A stretch of DNA of 64,000 nt from Elusimicrobiota bacterium (GCA_019135865.1 JAGVVD010000058.1:1-64000); one strand, 5' to 3'. Numbered from the stretch's first letter, positions 36,801-51,800 are shown. Notes: generated from the letters alone by a model not told the origin. Translations and numbers: made by a program.

Positions 36801-39800
36801 TGGCCGAGCCGCCGGTGAGAGTGAAAGGGCCGGCCGGATCGATGTCGTTGAGGTCGCTGGTCTGAGCCGCCAGCACGGTCTCCGGGGTCCAGGTCACCAG
36901 GTTGTAGAGATCGTCCACCGCGTACACTTTGGCGGTGTAGCAGCCGGAAAGAGTGGCCGTGGCGATGAACACCCCGCCGCTGCGCCCAGGGGCCCCGACG
37001 TTCTTGCCGTTCACCTGGACCTCGGTGGGCAGCGTGACCACCATACGGGTGGGATTGTTGGCGACCACCGTGAACGTGGAGGAATCGGAAGGGGCGTAGC
37101 CGTTCGCGGAGCCGCTCTCCGAGGCCCGGACCACGTTCCCCTCCACGGCGGCGCGCAGCGAGAAGTTCATATTGGCCAGGCCGGCGGAGACCGACACCGG
37201 CCCGGGGTCGAAATAGAAGCCGTAGGAGCCCGCGGGCGCGGCGGTGGTCAGCCGGACCTGCGTACCGGGATGCGTCCTGACGCGGTTGTAGTACTCGTCC
37301 ACCAGGTAGACCCTGGCCTGCGCGCTGACGCCGGCGGTCGAGGGCCATACGCCGGGGTCCGAGAAGTCCGGCGTCCCGGCGGTGCCGGGTCTGCCGGTAT
37401 AGGGCAGGCAGAGGCCCGCGGAGGCGCATTTGCCCTGCTCCAGGCTTTCGCCGGGCAGCACGATATGCAGCCGCGCCGGGGAGGCCGCCCCGTTGTAGAC
37501 CGAGGATGAGTCGCCGACCAGATAACTGGTGGTGCTGTAGGCCGTCACGGTGACGGTGGATTCCGTGACGAGGGCGGGCCAGAAGACGGTGGCGCCGGCC
37601 GAGAGCGGGACCGTGGCGGGATGCAGGTCGTAGGGGTCCGAGGTCTCAAGGTAGACCTCCGTCTGTTCGCTCGCGACCAGGTTGAAATAGGGGTCCACCG
37701 CGCGCACGGTCACGGGGAAGGGCTGGCCCGCGGTCCGGGGACCCACGGGGCCCTGCTTGCCCAGCTGGCTGCCGGGCAGCGGCGTCTCGCCGGGCAGCAG
37801 GACCTGAAGTTTCACGGCGTCCGAGGAATTGACGGTGAAGTACTCGGAATAGGCCACCGGCACGGCGGGCGCCGTATTGTTGGTGGCACGGAGCCTGCCG
37901 CCGAAGCCGGCGCCGGCGGCGGTGGCCACCTTGAGCGTGAAGGTGAAGGTGGTCGTGCCGTTCTGCAGCGGTTGCACTATGGTCTGGGGCGCGCCGTAAA
38001 CGTCATGGGTTATGTCCATCTGCACGATGTCGCTCACGCCCGTCACGACGTTGTAATAGTCGTCCACGGCGTTGACCGTGACCGTGTAGGGGATGCCGGC
38101 GGTCCAGGGCGACGGCGGCGCCGCGGTCTTGCCGGTCGCGCCGCCGGGGTCCGCGACCTCGCCGGGCAGCAGCACCTGCAGCCTGGTATGGCCCGCGGGA
38201 TTGACCACGAGGGCCGGCGTGGTGGATTTGAGCACCGCCCCGGATTCGGCGCGGAGTTTCCAGCCGGGCGAGGTATTGGCCTGGATGAACGTCCAGTACG
38301 TCTCCGAGGAGCCGTCGACCATGAAACTCTTCGGGTCCGGGTTGACCGCGTCGTCCTTGGGGTCCTGCGAACGCAGGTCCACCACCGCGCTGTGCGAAGG
38401 CACGAGGTTCCAGAAAGCGTCGGTGAACCGCACGGTCACGGTGGACCGCTGGCCCGCGGTCCATTCCTCGGGAGCGCCGGTCCTGCCGCCGGCGGTCTCC
38501 CCGTAGTCGTAGGGCGGCTTGCCCGGCACGGCCGTCTCGCCGGGCGCCAGCAGCTGGAGCTTGACCATCGCGGCCGGCGAGACCGGGATGCTCTGCGTCT
38601 CGGCGGACAGGAGAACGTTGGTGGTGCTCAGCGCCACCACGCGGCTGGTCTTGGCGCCGCCGCCGAGCTCGGCGGTGCGCAGGATGATCTGGAAGGAGGT
38701 CGTGCCGCCGACCAGGTTCAGCACGCCCGTGGACGCGGCGGACGCGTAATTATCGTCGTAAACGGCGCCGGCGGGGTTGAACGAGAGCTGCACCAGGGCG
38801 GCGGTGGAAGTGTCCCAGTTGTAGGAACTGTCGGTGGCGTAGACGGTGACGGTGGAAACGGCGCCGGCCGTGACCGCGGCCGGGGTGAAGCCGGGCCTCT
38901 TGCCCTGGTTGGGGACATTGCCTTCCTCGAGCTGCTCGCCGTAGGCCAGGATGACCAGCCTGTCGGCCGCGCCGCCTTTGACGGGGATCGCGGTGGAGAC
39001 CCCCGCCTCGTAGCCGCCGGTGCCGGTCGCGGTGATGTTCCAGCCGTTCTCGAAGCCGGCCGGCACGCCGTCGTCCTTGTAGTTGCGGGTGTGCAGCACC
39101 GTGGTGGTGAAACTGTATTTCCCGTTGGAGGTGTACGGCGTGGTCGTACCCAGGTCGTCGAAGGGATCGTTGGAGACGAGCTGCAGCGTGGAGGCCGCGT
39201 TCTGTTTCCTGTTGAAATAGACGTCGGTGATCTTCACGTCCACGGTGAAGTTGACGCCGGCCGTCTGCGTGGAGGCCGAGCCGGAATAGCCGGCGGCGCT
39301 GCCGGGATCGTAGCTCAGGCCCGGCGGCAGGACGAGCAGCTTGACCGCCGGGCCCGCGTCCACGTCGATCAGCGGCGAGACCGAGGGGAGCAGGAAGGCG
39401 GCCCCGGCGGTCGAGGCGGTCACCGTCCAGGGTCCGACGGCGATGTCCGGGTCCGTGGTGGCGGTCCTGAAGACCAGGTAGAACGTGGTCGCGCCGGCCT
39501 GCAGGTTATGCGGCGACGGCGGTACCGCGTAGGGGTCGGTGGTCACGATCCTCACCGCGGTGTCGGTGGACTTGAGATTGTAGAAACGGTCCACCGCCCG
39601 CACGGTCACCGTGGAGATCTGCCCGGCCACGGCGTTCCAGGGCGAGCCGTACTTGCCGCCGCCGGCCTCGTTGCCGGGGTCGTAGGTCTCGCCGGGCACC
39701 GTGAGCAGCAGCCGGTCCGTGGTCGTGGCCGAGACCACGATATAGGGCGAGGTGGAGGGGCTCACGGACAGATTACTGCCCGCGGTGGTGGAGGCGTAGA

Positions 39801-42800
39801 TCCTCCAGCCGGGGGAGGCGTTCGCTATCCGGAAGTAGAAGTTCTGGAAAGTCGTCTCCCCGGTGTTCAGCGAGAGGTCGGACGGCAGGCTCGAATAACC
39901 GGCGTCGGAGAGGATCTTCACCTCCGGCGCGGGGGACGGATTGGGCACCCGGTTGAAGAAGGGGTCCACCAGCCTGACCGTCAGGGTCAGGGAGGAGCCC
40001 ACCACCTGCGCCGAGGGCGGAGCGGCGGTCTTGCCCCCGCCGGGGACATTGCCGGGCTGGAAGACCTCGCCGGGGACTATCATCAGCAGGCTCACCGGCG
40101 TGCTGGACTTGACCGGGATATGCGAGGAAGTGCCGAAAGCGATCTGGTAGTCGTTCGACTGGCTGGCGATGACGCGGTTGGGGCTGGGCGCCGTCTCCGT
40201 GGAGGTCCTGAGCGTGACGCCGAAGGAGAAATAGCCGCCCGAGAGGATCTCAGGGTCGACCGGTTCGGCGAACTGGTCGTCGAAGGCCAGCTCCACCGTC
40301 GGGTTGGTGGAGATGCGGTTATAATACTGGTCCACCGCCCTGACCTGCACGGCGAACGTCTCGCCGGCGGTCTGCGTCAGCGGGGCGCCCTGCTTCCCCC
40401 CCGCGCCGCCGGGGTAATAGGTCTCGCCGGGCAGCAGGGCCTGCAGCCGGTAGTAGTTGGAGGTGCCGACGGTCAGCGCGGCGCTGGTGAACGGCACGAT
40501 GTCGGAGCCCGGCGTCATGGTGCTGACATAGAGGCGCGTGGTATTGGTGGCCACTTTCAGCGTGAAATTGGCGCTGCCCCAGCCCCTGTTGAGGGAGATG
40601 GAGCCCGGGTCGGTCTCGGGCGCCAGGCCGGCGCCCTCCAGGACGCTGAAATAGACCGACGGGTTATTGTCGGGGCCGCCCCTCGTTTCTATCAGGTTAT
40701 AGTTGGCGTCCACCGCCCTTATGTCCACCGGGAACGAGACGCCGGCGGTGCGCGGGCCGGGAACCGTGGAATTGCCGAGGCCGGGCGTATAGACCTGCGG
40801 GCTCATCGTCATGAGCAGGCGGCAGTTCCCGGTCAGGCAGTCCTCGTCGTCGTCCACCGTCAGCGACGAATAGGACAGCGCCAGGCTGTCGCCGGTCATC
40901 CTGGCGAACAGGCGGCTGGTCGTCGTGGTCGCCAGCACGTCCTCCGTGGACCTCTCGGTCCTCATCACGACCTGGAAGACGGTGGTGCCGCCGGACCCGG
41001 AATCGGTCAGCGGCGTCAGCCGGCCGGAGGCCGGGGCGTCCCCTATGGCGTCATAGAGATCGTCCGGCGTATAGACCCTGGCGACCGGCTCCGAGGAGAC
41101 CATATTGCCCCAGTTGTCGGTGACGTCCACGGTCACGTCGAAGGGGATGCCGGCCGTCTGCGGGTCGGGCGGGCCCGACCTGCCGGCGGCGGTGCCGGGG
41201 GCCCGCTGCTGGCCCGGCGCGAGCAGCCGCAGGCTGGTCGGCACATTGGGCAGCAGCAGGAAGTCCGGCGTCCGGTAGGTGTTATTGGCCAGGCCGGTGG
41301 CGGAGACCGTGAAGCTGCGGCGCGTGCCGGTGGAGACCACGGCCGTGTAGAGCGGCAGGGTGAAGGCGGTGGTCCCGTTCTCCAGCGGCTGCAGCACCGG
41401 CGCGGCGTTCGGGTCGTCCGCCGACAGCGTGACGTCCCTGACGTCTGCGACCGGGTTGAACCAGGCGTCAGTGGCGTAGACCCTGACGGTCTCCGGGACG
41501 CCGGCCGTCCAGTCGGCGAGGTCGGAATACTGGCGGGAGGTCTTGCCGCCCCACAGGTTCGCGGGCGCGCCGCCGGGGACGTAGCCGGCGGTATAGTCCG
41601 AAGTGCCGGGGCTCAGGGTTTCGCCCGGCAGCAGGAGCACCAGGCGGTTGACCGCGCCGGCCGTCACCGCCGCCGCGCGGCTTACGCCGTCGGAGAGCGC
41701 CGCGCCGGAATTAGTGGAGACCGTCACCTGCCAGGAGCCGGTGGTCACCAGGACGGCGTTGAAATTGGTGGTACCGGTGAACAGCGGGCGGATGGAGAAG
41801 CCGGCCTCGTTGTCGTTGGGATCGGCGCTCCGGCCGCGCACGTCGGCCGCGACCGCCGTGAGCCTGTTCCAGTACTCGTCCACCGCGTAGACGCGCACCG
41901 CGAAAGGAGTGCCGGCCGTCGGCGAATAGGCGGCGGCGGTGCGGCCGCCCGAGGAGCCGCGGTCGTAGGGCGGTCTGCCGGGGTCCGCCGACTCGGGCGG
42001 CAGCAGCACCAGCAGCTTGGCCGGCGAGGAGGAGTTGACGACCGCCGCGTCCGAGAGGCTGGACAGCAGCGCGTTGGCCCCCGTCGTGGACGCCCGGACG
42101 GCGCTGGAGGTCCCCTCGCCGCGGTAGAACGTCACCTGGAAGACCGTGGCGCCGGCCGTCAGCGGCTGGGCGAGGCCCGTGCCGGAGGCGTAGGGGTCGG
42201 AACCGGGGGCGGTGGAAAGGTTCACGGTGGCGCTGGTGTCGGCGCAGATGTTCCAGTAGTCGTCCGTGGCCCGGACGGTCACCGGGAAAGAGATGCCGGC
42301 GGTGGAAACGGACACCGCGCCGGTCTTGCCCGGGGCGGAGCCGGGGTCGGCCGCTTGGCCGGGCATGAGCACCTGCAGCCGGGTGGGCGTGCTGTGCAGC
42401 ACGCCTATGTCCCTGCTGGCCGGGCTGTAGAGCGCGGAGGTATAGCCCGTGGCGGTGGCCTCTATCACGGCGTAATTCCCGCCGGTCTGCGCCCGCCTGA
42501 GCTCCACTTCCTTGTCCGCCGTGCCGCCCATTATGGTCAGGTTGGGCCCGCCCGTGAAGACCGCGTGGGGGTCGCCGCGCACGCCCAGCGTGACCGGCAC
42601 GTTATTGAGCGGCACCAGGTTCCAGTTCGCGTCCACCAGGCGCACGGTGAAGTTGAACCGGGCGCCGGCCGTGGAGACCGACGGGGAATAGGACATGTTC
42701 TTGCCGTCGGCGGAGCCGGGCGCGGCCAGTTCGCCGGGCGCCAGCACCTGAAGCTTGACGGGCGCGCCCGGGTCCACCGGCAGTTTGGAGGTCACGGAGG

Positions 42801-45800
42801 AGGCGCAGCCGGGGCAGGCCGAGCCGGACTCCTTGGTCGCGGTCAGGCGCCAGCCGCCGGAAGGCGCGGGCCCGGTGGCCGTGACCAGCGTCCAGTCGTT
42901 GCCGGGCGTCGAATCGAAGGTGGCGCCGCCGTTGGGGATGACCACCAGCGGACCCACGCGCGGGTCGGAGGCCGAGTCGTAGGGGTCGTCCGAGACTATG
43001 CGCAGGGCCAGGTCGTCGCCGCCGTTATTGGAGCGACGGTTATAGAAAGCGTCCGTCAGCTTGACCTTGTAGCGCACCGGCGTGCCCGCCGTGAAGGGCT
43101 GGACGCCGTCGCCCTTGCCGGTGGTGCAGCCGTCCACGTCCTCGTCGGCCAGGCCGTTGCCGTCGGGCGAGCCGTACTTGCCGGTCGCGGAGCCGGGGGC
43201 CAGGCATTCGCCGGGCATCAGCAGGACCAGTTTCTTGGGCGTGGCCTCGGGACCGACGGTCACGTTGCCGGAACGGTAGCCGGTGATCTGGTCGAGCTGA
43301 TGCCTGGGCGTGATATAGCGGGGGCCGTCGGCCACGGTGAAGGAGAAATTGTAGACGGTGGCGCCGGCCTGCAGCGTCTGCACCGGCCAGGTCTCCACGG
43401 TCTCGTTGGTGATGTTCGGGGCGCCGCTGGGCAGCATCGTCACGGCGGCGTCGGTGGAGACCTTGTTGTAATAGAAGTCCGTGGCTATGACCTCGGCCTG
43501 GTACGGCAGGCCGGCGGTCTTGGCGTTGATGCCGAGGCCCGGGTCCTTGCCGCAGCGGTTGAGGTTGAAGGCGCAGCTGAAGCCGTTGGGGCCCAGCGGA
43601 TCGGCCGGGTCGTCCGGCTGGCCGGGGCGGTGGAGCTGCTCCGAGAACCTGAGTATCAGCTTGGCGAAGGAGCCGGCGTTGACGGTGAAGGTGGAGCTCT
43701 CCTGGTCCGCGGAATAAGCCGGCGGAGAGGCCAGCGGCGCGCCGCTGAACGGATCGACGAGATAGGCTTTGATCTTCGCCTGGGCCCTGGCGTTGAAGAT
43801 GATGGGGCCGTTTGCGTCCGTCCAGGAGGCGGCGCCCGCGATGATCTCGCGGGTGGAGGAGACCACACCGTAATCGGCGGCGTCCGCGGATTCCAGCCTG
43901 ACCGCGGCGGTGGAGGCGGGGACCAGGTTGTAATAGACGTCGGTCAGGTAGACCTTCAGCGGTATCCGCGAACCGGCGGTGACCGCCCGCGGCGAGCCGG
44001 TGACGCCGGAGGCGCCGCCCTGCTCCAGCAGCTCGCCCAGGCCGGAGCCGTCGTCCATCACGATGTGCAGCTGCGAGCCGCCGGCCGGCTCCACCAGGAT
44101 CCCCGCGGCCGCGCCGGTCGAGAGGCCGGGCTCGGCCCCGCTCGCGTCGAAGGCCTCGATCTTGAGCGTGGTGGTGGCCTGTATGGGCGTCACGGTTATG
44201 TCCAGCGTGGCGGCGTTGAGCGGCACGCTGTCCCAGGAGGAACCGTCGTTCTCGGTGTCGTAGGGGTCGCTGGTCACGATGCGGACGTTGCGGTTGTCCG
44301 TCTCGTCCGGATAGTCCAGCCTGTTGAAGAAGGCGTCCACGGCGTTGATGCGCGTCTGGAAGCCGGAACCGGCCTGCTTGGCGCCGCCGTTGTTGACGCC
44401 GCCCGTGAAGCCCTGCGCCGTGCCGGGCGCCTCGGTCTGGTCCGTGCCTGGCCTGACGATGACCTGCAGGGCGCTGGCGGCGGCGGGCTTGACCGCGGCG
44501 CGCCGCACGTCCTGCGCGCACTTGGCGCCGCCGCAGGCGGTGTTGCCGATGTCGGCCGCGGTGACGGTCCTGGAACTGCCCATGGAGCCGCCGCCCTGCC
44601 AGCCGGTGGCCAGGAAGCGCACCGCGAAGGAATTGGAGCCGCCCGTCAGCGTCTTGTTGGCGAAAAGGCCGGAGTCGTCGTTCTCCGCGGTGCCGGCGCC
44701 GGAGAACTCCAGGTCAACGGTGGGGTTGCAGCCGGCGACGCGGTTGAAGTACTGGTCCACGCAGTTGACGGCGGCGTACACCGTGACGCCGGCCGTCAGC
44801 ACGTCGGGCAGGTATTCCTTGCCGCCGGTCGTGGGATTGGAGTCGTAGGGGCCCTTGCCGGGCCGCGCGGCCTCGCCGGGCATGAGCACCTGCAGCTTCC
44901 TGGCGGTGTCGGGCACGACCGTCACCGTGGTGGCGCCGGGCGTCAGCGGCGTGTAGTTGACGTAGCCGGACGAGAGCGTCCTGGCCGAGACGGTCTGCGT
45001 GGACGCCTGGTACATGTTCACGAAGAAGTCCGTGGTGCCGCCGGAAAGCTGCACGGTGGACGGATGCACGTCGTACGGATCGGAGGTCTCCAGCCAGACG
45101 GAGGGCTGCACCCCGATATTGTCCGTCGGGCTGAAGTAGTTCATGTACTCGTCCGCGGCGTAGACGACGACCGTGAAAGTGGAGCCGGCCGTCTGCTGCG
45201 AAGGGCAGTCCCCGGGGCACGGCCGTTTGCCGGAGGCGTAGTCGGGGTCCAGGACCTCGCCCGGGAGCAGGACCAGTAGCTTGCGGTCCGGCGGCGCCAC
45301 CGTCTTGGCCCTGACCTCCATGCTGTGCGTGGTGTTCCAGGAGCCCGCCACGCCGGCCCCGGCGACCGAGACGGTCCTGGCGGCGCCCTTCGACCGGGGG
45401 TTTATGCCGTAAGCCTGGTTGCCGCCGCTCAGCGTCACGCCGGTGTAATTGGCCTCGGCGTCGTCCCGCGGATCGGTGCTGGTAAGGCTGATGAGCGGCT
45501 CGCTGGAGACGTCCACGTTGTAGAACTGGTCCACCGCCAGCACGCGCACGTTGTAGGCGGTGCCGGCGGTCTTGGGCGAGGGCGAACCCTGGCGGCCCAT
45601 GCCGTCGGTGGCGGCGCAGTTGTCGTTCTGGTTGACGCAGCCGGGACGGTGGGTCTGTTCGGCGTTGAGGATCAGCAGGCGGTCGACGGCGGCGGTGGTG
45701 ACGGTGACGTTGACCGCGCCGAAGACGGCGCAGTTGGGGACGCCGGCGTCGAGCTTGCAGACCTTCAGGTCGCGGCCGCCGGCCATGCGGAAATTGAGCC

Positions 45801-48800
45801 CGTTGACGACCGGGGCTATGCCGTTGACGAAGACCGCGGCGTCGTCGGCCGGCAGGCCGTCGCCCGGCATTTCCGGCGCGCCCGCCGTCTCGGTCATGAA
45901 ACGAACCTGGCCGGTGAAGCCGGCGGCTATGCCGTCCAGGTCGTCGCGCGCCTCCACCCGGACGGGATGGGCCTCGCCGGCCACGTAATTATAAGGAGGC
46001 GTCCCCTCGGGGAGTATCACGAACTTGGAGACCGCGGCCTGGATGCGCACGTCCTGCGCGGCCGCGGGCGACTGCAGGTTGCCGGCGCGGTCGCCGGCGC
46101 GCACCTGCACCCAGTGCTTCTTGCCGCGCACCCAGCAGGTGAAAGCGCGCCTGGCGTCGTCGTCGGCGCACTTGAGGCCGCTGTAGGTCCATTCGCCGGA
46201 GACGAAGGTGGAGGAACCCAGCTCCACCAGGTCGAACCACTGCGGCGTCGGCCCTTTCGCCGTCCAGGTGGAGCCGTTCCACCAGTAGTCGTCGTCGTCC
46301 GGCACGGGGCCCTCGGTGCCCTCGTCCCGCCTGACGGAGATCTCGATGTAGCCCTTGTCCGGGACGCCGGAGGAGTTGAGGCCGGCGCCGGGGTCGGGCG
46401 AGGGTTCCGGGTCGGACGCGCCGCCGCCGAGCTCGTAGAGGTCCTCCTCCTGGCCGTTGACCGGCCTGTTGTTCCAGGCGGAGACGGGCGGAGTATTGTC
46501 CACCAGGAACTCCGTCAGAGCCTTGGAGGCCTGGTCCTCGGCGTTGCCTATCCTGTCCTTCGCTATGACCTTGGTACGGTAGTAATAGCCGTCCTTGAAC
46601 TTCTGGGCGCGGTTGGTGACCAGGAAGTTCCAGGCGGTGTCGGCCGCGCAGAGCGGCGGGACCGGTTCCGTGACCGCCGTGAAGGAGGAGTCGGCCTGGT
46701 TGTACCATTTCGCGGAGCCGCCGTCGCAGGCGTCGGCGGAGGACGGCACCTCGCAGACATTGACCCGGACGCCCCAGGGGTCGCAGTCCCCGGCGTCATG
46801 GTCGTTGATGCCCGCGGTGGCGTCCGCCGCGGTGCCGGTGATGGTGAAGTTGCCCGAGCCGGTCATGGACCGGTAATCCCTGTCGCCGTCCCAGGCCGTT
46901 CCGGCCGGGCCGGGGATGGTCACGGCGCTCTCCGGCGTGCGGCTGTCGTAGATGAAGGTCCGGGTGCCGAAAGCCGTCTCGTAATTGGCGGGGCTGGCCG
47001 AGTCCCTGGCGCGGAGATTGACCTGGTAGACATGGCCGCTGGTCCAGGCCGGCGAAGCGCCGGAGAAGGACGGATGCGAGTAGTACCAGGTATAGCTGGA
47101 GGGGAAGACGGCCAGGTTGGCGGCCGGCACGTCCAGGAAGCCGCCGCCGGCGCAGCCGGCGGTCCAGCCGCCTTCGCCGTTGAAGCAGGAACCGTCGGAA
47201 GCGTCGCGCACGCGGATCTTGAAGACGTCGCCGGCGGAGAGCGCCAGCCCGTTCTTCTCGGTGCCGGTGCCCGCTATCACCGCGTAAACGGGGACGGTGG
47301 AGCCCTCGGCGACGTTGGTGGTCACCGAGACCGGCGCGGTGACGTCGAAGTAGAAGCCGGCGGTGCTGTAGACCGCCGAGTAATTGCCGGCGGCGTCCAG
47401 CGCCCTGGCGTTGACGGTCCAGAGGTTATTGCTCTCGGTCCAGGCCGGCACGTTGGTGGTGGCCCAGTCCAGGAGTCCGCCCGTGAGTATCGAGCCGCTG
47501 GAGATATGCCAGGTCTCGGCGCCGCCGGCGAAGTCGCTGCCACCGGTCCAGTACTGCTGCACGGGATGCTTGACGCGGAACTCCACGCGGACGACGTTAT
47601 TGGCGTCCTGCGCCGTGCCGCCGATGAGCGGCATGGCGCTGTAGACTCCCGTGCCCGCGGCCGTGGGAGTACTGAGTGAAAGCGCGGGTCCGGTCACGTC
47701 CCAGGTGAAGAGCGAAGGGTCCGCCAGGACGGTCTGGGTGTTCTTCGCCACGTCGTAGGCGCGGGAGTAGAGGGCGTAGGCGCCCGCGCCGAGCTGGGCG
47801 GGGGACGGCAGGCCCGCGGTCTTGGTCCAGGGCAGGACGCAGGAGCCCGGCACGCAGGCGGTGGCCAGCCAGTCCGTCTCTTCCGGCTCCCCGGCGTGCT
47901 GGGCCGTCCAGTCCGAGCCGTCCCACCACTTGTCGTCGTAGCGGCGCAGCGCCGCCTGCACCCCGGAGACGCCGGAGGCGTTGGGCGGGTCGTCCACGGC
48001 GGTGCCGCCCAGCGAGACGAGCGTCCTGACGAAAGAGCCCTGCGCCGGCGAGGTCACCGAGGAGGTGGGCCGGCTGACGTCGTAGTAGAAGGTCACGAAG
48101 GCGGTCTGGTTCGTCTTGCCGGACTGGTCCATCGTCCTGGCCTTGGCCTGGTAGGAATAATGGTCCTGCAGCGTCAGCGAGCCGCCCCAGTTCCAGTCGT
48201 AAACCGGCGGACCGCCGGTCAGCGAGGCGGCCGTGTACCAGGCGTTCGCGGGACATTCGTCGGCCACGCTGGGGATGCTGAAGGTGGAGCCGGCCACGCT
48301 CCAGCAGAGTTTCGAGGCGGTTTCGCGCACCGCTATGGAGGCGGAGAGCACCTGGAACAGGTCGGAGGCCGTGCCGGTGATCCCGGGCAGCGGATTGTTG
48401 GAATTATTGTAACTCCGGTTGTTGACCGGCGAGACCAGCGCCACCGAAGGAACACCCGAGTTGTCGTAGACGAAGTCGCGGGTATAGACGTAATAGTTGC
48501 CGGCATTGTCCCGCACCCGCGCCCGGACGCGGTAGCTCTGGTTGCTGGTCCAGGTGGGCGTGGAGACGAAGTTCCAGGGCACCTTGTAGTTGACCTCGGT
48601 GCCGGTGGAGGCGGCCAGCCAGCAGCCCCCGGCCGCGCCCGCGGCGCAGTCGTTGTCTATGACGCTGAAGGCGGCGCCGTCCCACCAGTTGCCGATGCCG
48701 CCCGTGGCCGGATTGCGCACGGCCACGTCCACGTAGGCGACGCCGGAGCGGTTGCCGTCCTCGCTGTCCTTGGCCTCGCCGTAGATATTGCCGGCGAAGG

Positions 48801-51800
48801 AGGAGGCGTCCTCGTAGGCCAGGTCCGGCTCGAAGAGCTGCTCCACGGAAGGAAGGGTGGAATCGTAATAGAAGTACCTGGTCGTCGCCTGCGACAGGTT
48901 GCGCGACGGCGCGGCCTTGTCGTAGGCGCGCACGTTGATGTCGTAACGCTTGTGCGTGCACCAGTCGTTCACGCCCTCGGCCGGGCAGGTGGGCCTGGAC
49001 ACGGACCAGTCCGCGGAAGCGGAGTTCCAGCCGGCGCTGGAGAGCCAGGTGTCCGCCGAGGCCGTCCAGTCGCTGCCGTCCCAGTAGAGCGAGTCGTTGA
49101 CGTTCTTTATGCGCACCTGCACCTCGTCCACCCGCGCGAAAGCGTGCGGGGGCGAATCCTGGGCCGTGCCGGAGACCAGGTCCAGCGGGTTCACCGGGGA
49201 CCGGAAACCGCCGTTGGAGGCGGGCTCGCCGACGCCGGCCGAGGGCGCGGCCTGGTCGAAGAGCCAGTCGACGGCGGGGCAGCCGGTCTCCTGGGTATTG
49301 CCGGCCTGGTCCATGGCGCAGGCCTCGAAGCGGTAGACATTGCCGGACTCCCAGGCGGCGGAAAGACCGGTATAGCTCCAGCTGGAGCTAAGCGCTCCCG
49401 GCGTACCGGCCGGCCCCAGTACGGAGCGGACGGTCGGGCTGGACCAGGCCCCGTCCCAGTACCAGGTGTCGCCGCCGGTCTCGTAGGAGATGGTCAGGAG
49501 GACGCCGGCGACTCCGGAGAATTCGTCGTTCACGGTGCCCGAGGCCAGCGAGACCGCGCTGCGCTGCATGCCTTCCGCCGGGAAGGAGACGAGCGCGGTC
49601 CCGGAAGTGTTGTCCACGAAGAAGACGCTGGAGGAGATCCCGGCCGTGAAGACCGACTGGGTGTTGCCCGGCGGCGGCAGCGTGTTGTCCATCGCCCTGG
49701 AGAGCACCAGGTAGTTCACCCCGCTGGTGAGGTCGGCGGGCGAAGGGACCGAGGCGTAGGTCCAGGTGCCCGAGGAATGGCCGACGAAGTCCGCGTTGCG
49801 CCAGAGCGGGTGGCAGCCGGCGGCCTGCCAGGTCACGCCGGTCCAGCAGCGCAGGTCGTCCAGCCGCTGTATCGCCACCTGTACGTGAGTGGAGCGCACT
49901 ATGCCGGCGTCGGCCGGGCCCAGACCTTCGCCGGCCGTGCCGGTGATGACGGGGAAGGACTGGCCGCCGGAAAGGTTGGCGGGCTGCAGCAGCCGGGCCG
50001 CCGGGGAGGAGCGGTCCACGGCGAAAAGCGGGCCCGGCGCCCCGGTCTCGTGATTGTCGCCGACGTCCACGGCCCGCGCCGTCAGCCGGTACCTGCGGCC
50101 GGACTGCCAGGTCACGGCGGAGGAGTCGTAGGTCCAGGTGCCGGAGGAATAGCCCGTGAAGGCGGCCGGCACCCATCGCGGGTCGGCGTCGAAGGCGAAG
50201 CCGTCCCAGTAGGTGTCCGCCGCGCCGCCCTCCTGCAGGTCGGTGCCGAGGTCCTTTATCTGCAGTTCCACGGAGGAGATGGCGCTGAACATGGAGGCGT
50301 CCGAGGCGGTGCCGCCGATGGAGGCCATGCCGCGGTAGAAGGCCCCGCTGGAGACCGAGGTCACGCGCGAGGACGGGGCCTCGGTGTCTATCTTGAAGCG
50401 CCTGACGGCGGCCGAGCCCTCTTCCGAATTGGCGCCGCCGTGGGAGGCCTGGACGGAATCCCTGCCGTAGATGCGGAAGACATAGCTCTTGCCGGAGGTC
50501 CAGGCCAGCGTGGAAGTGGACCAGTTCACCTCTCCGCCGGAAGGGGCGGACATATAGACCGAGGTGGTGGAGAGCTCCACGCAGTCCGTGGCGGGGCCCC
50601 AGGTCTTCGCCTGCCAGTCCCAGTAGCGGTCGGCTCCCGCGTCGCAGGAACCCGAGGCGTCCTCGTCCATGAACAGGCTGGCCCGCAGCTCGGCCACGCC
50701 CGAGGAGGCGTCGTAGGAGGTGCCCGAGATCGCCGTCAGCGGCTTGGTGGTGTCGTTGAAGCCCTCCCCGTCGAAGGAAGGCACGGTGACCCGGGTCTGC
50801 GGAGCGGCCGAGTCGTAGGTGAACGAATAGTCCTGCGTCCGCTCGTTGCCGGAACCGGAACCGCCGGGCACGGCCCGGTCGCGGGCGCGCAGGCGCAGCA
50901 GGTAGGTCTTGCCGGACTCCATGGCGGCGCCGGGACGGGTCCAGGACCAGGCGTCCGGCGTGCCGGCCGGATTGTCGGTGTAGGAGGAAGTGGTGCGGTA
51001 GACCGCCTCGCCGAAAGGCGCGGCGAAGCCCGCGCCGTCCCACCAGGAAGCGCCGGCGCCGGCGGCGCTGGAGGAGAGCGCCACCTGCAGGGTCCTGATA
51101 TCGGCCGGCGTATCGTCGGCCGTGCCGGAGAGCAGCGCCAGGCCGGCGCTCATGTAGCCGCCGTCGGGCGGGCCTACCAGCGCCGCCGTCGGGGCGTGGA
51201 TATCGTAGTGGAACGACGCCGAACTCACCGCCGCCTGCGCGTTGGAGGCCATGTCGGTGGCGCTGGAATACACGATATACTCGCTCCCGGAGGCCCACGG
51301 CTGCGCGCCGAGGTCGTAGGTCCAGGCCGAAGGCGTGCCCTGCGCCTTGAACCAGTTCTGCGTTCCCGACACGAAGCCGCTCCCGGGCACGTACCAGTTC
51401 CCGCCGGCCAGCCTGACGCTCAGGCTGACCGTGCTGAGCAGTATGTCGTCGGCCGCGGAGCCGGAAAGGGAGGGCAGCGAGGAATAGTGAGCCCCGGAAA
51501 CGGGCACCCCGACGGACCCGGTCGGCGGGACATTGTCGTAGGTGAAGGTGGCGCCGCCGGCAAGGAAATCGGTCTCCAGCAGGCCCGAAGTGTCGGAAGC
51601 GCGGGCGATGGCGTAATAGGAGGCGCCCTGCGCGAGCACGGAGGCCAAAATGCCGCTATAGGACCAGCCGGCCGAGGCGGTGCAGCTGTCCGTCACCACG
51701 ATATTGATGGAGGGATCGAAATAGGGTTCGGCCTGCGGGCCGATATTGAAGTCGTAGAGCGACTGCGACCACCAGCGGCCGTCCGAGAGCCGCCTTATGC

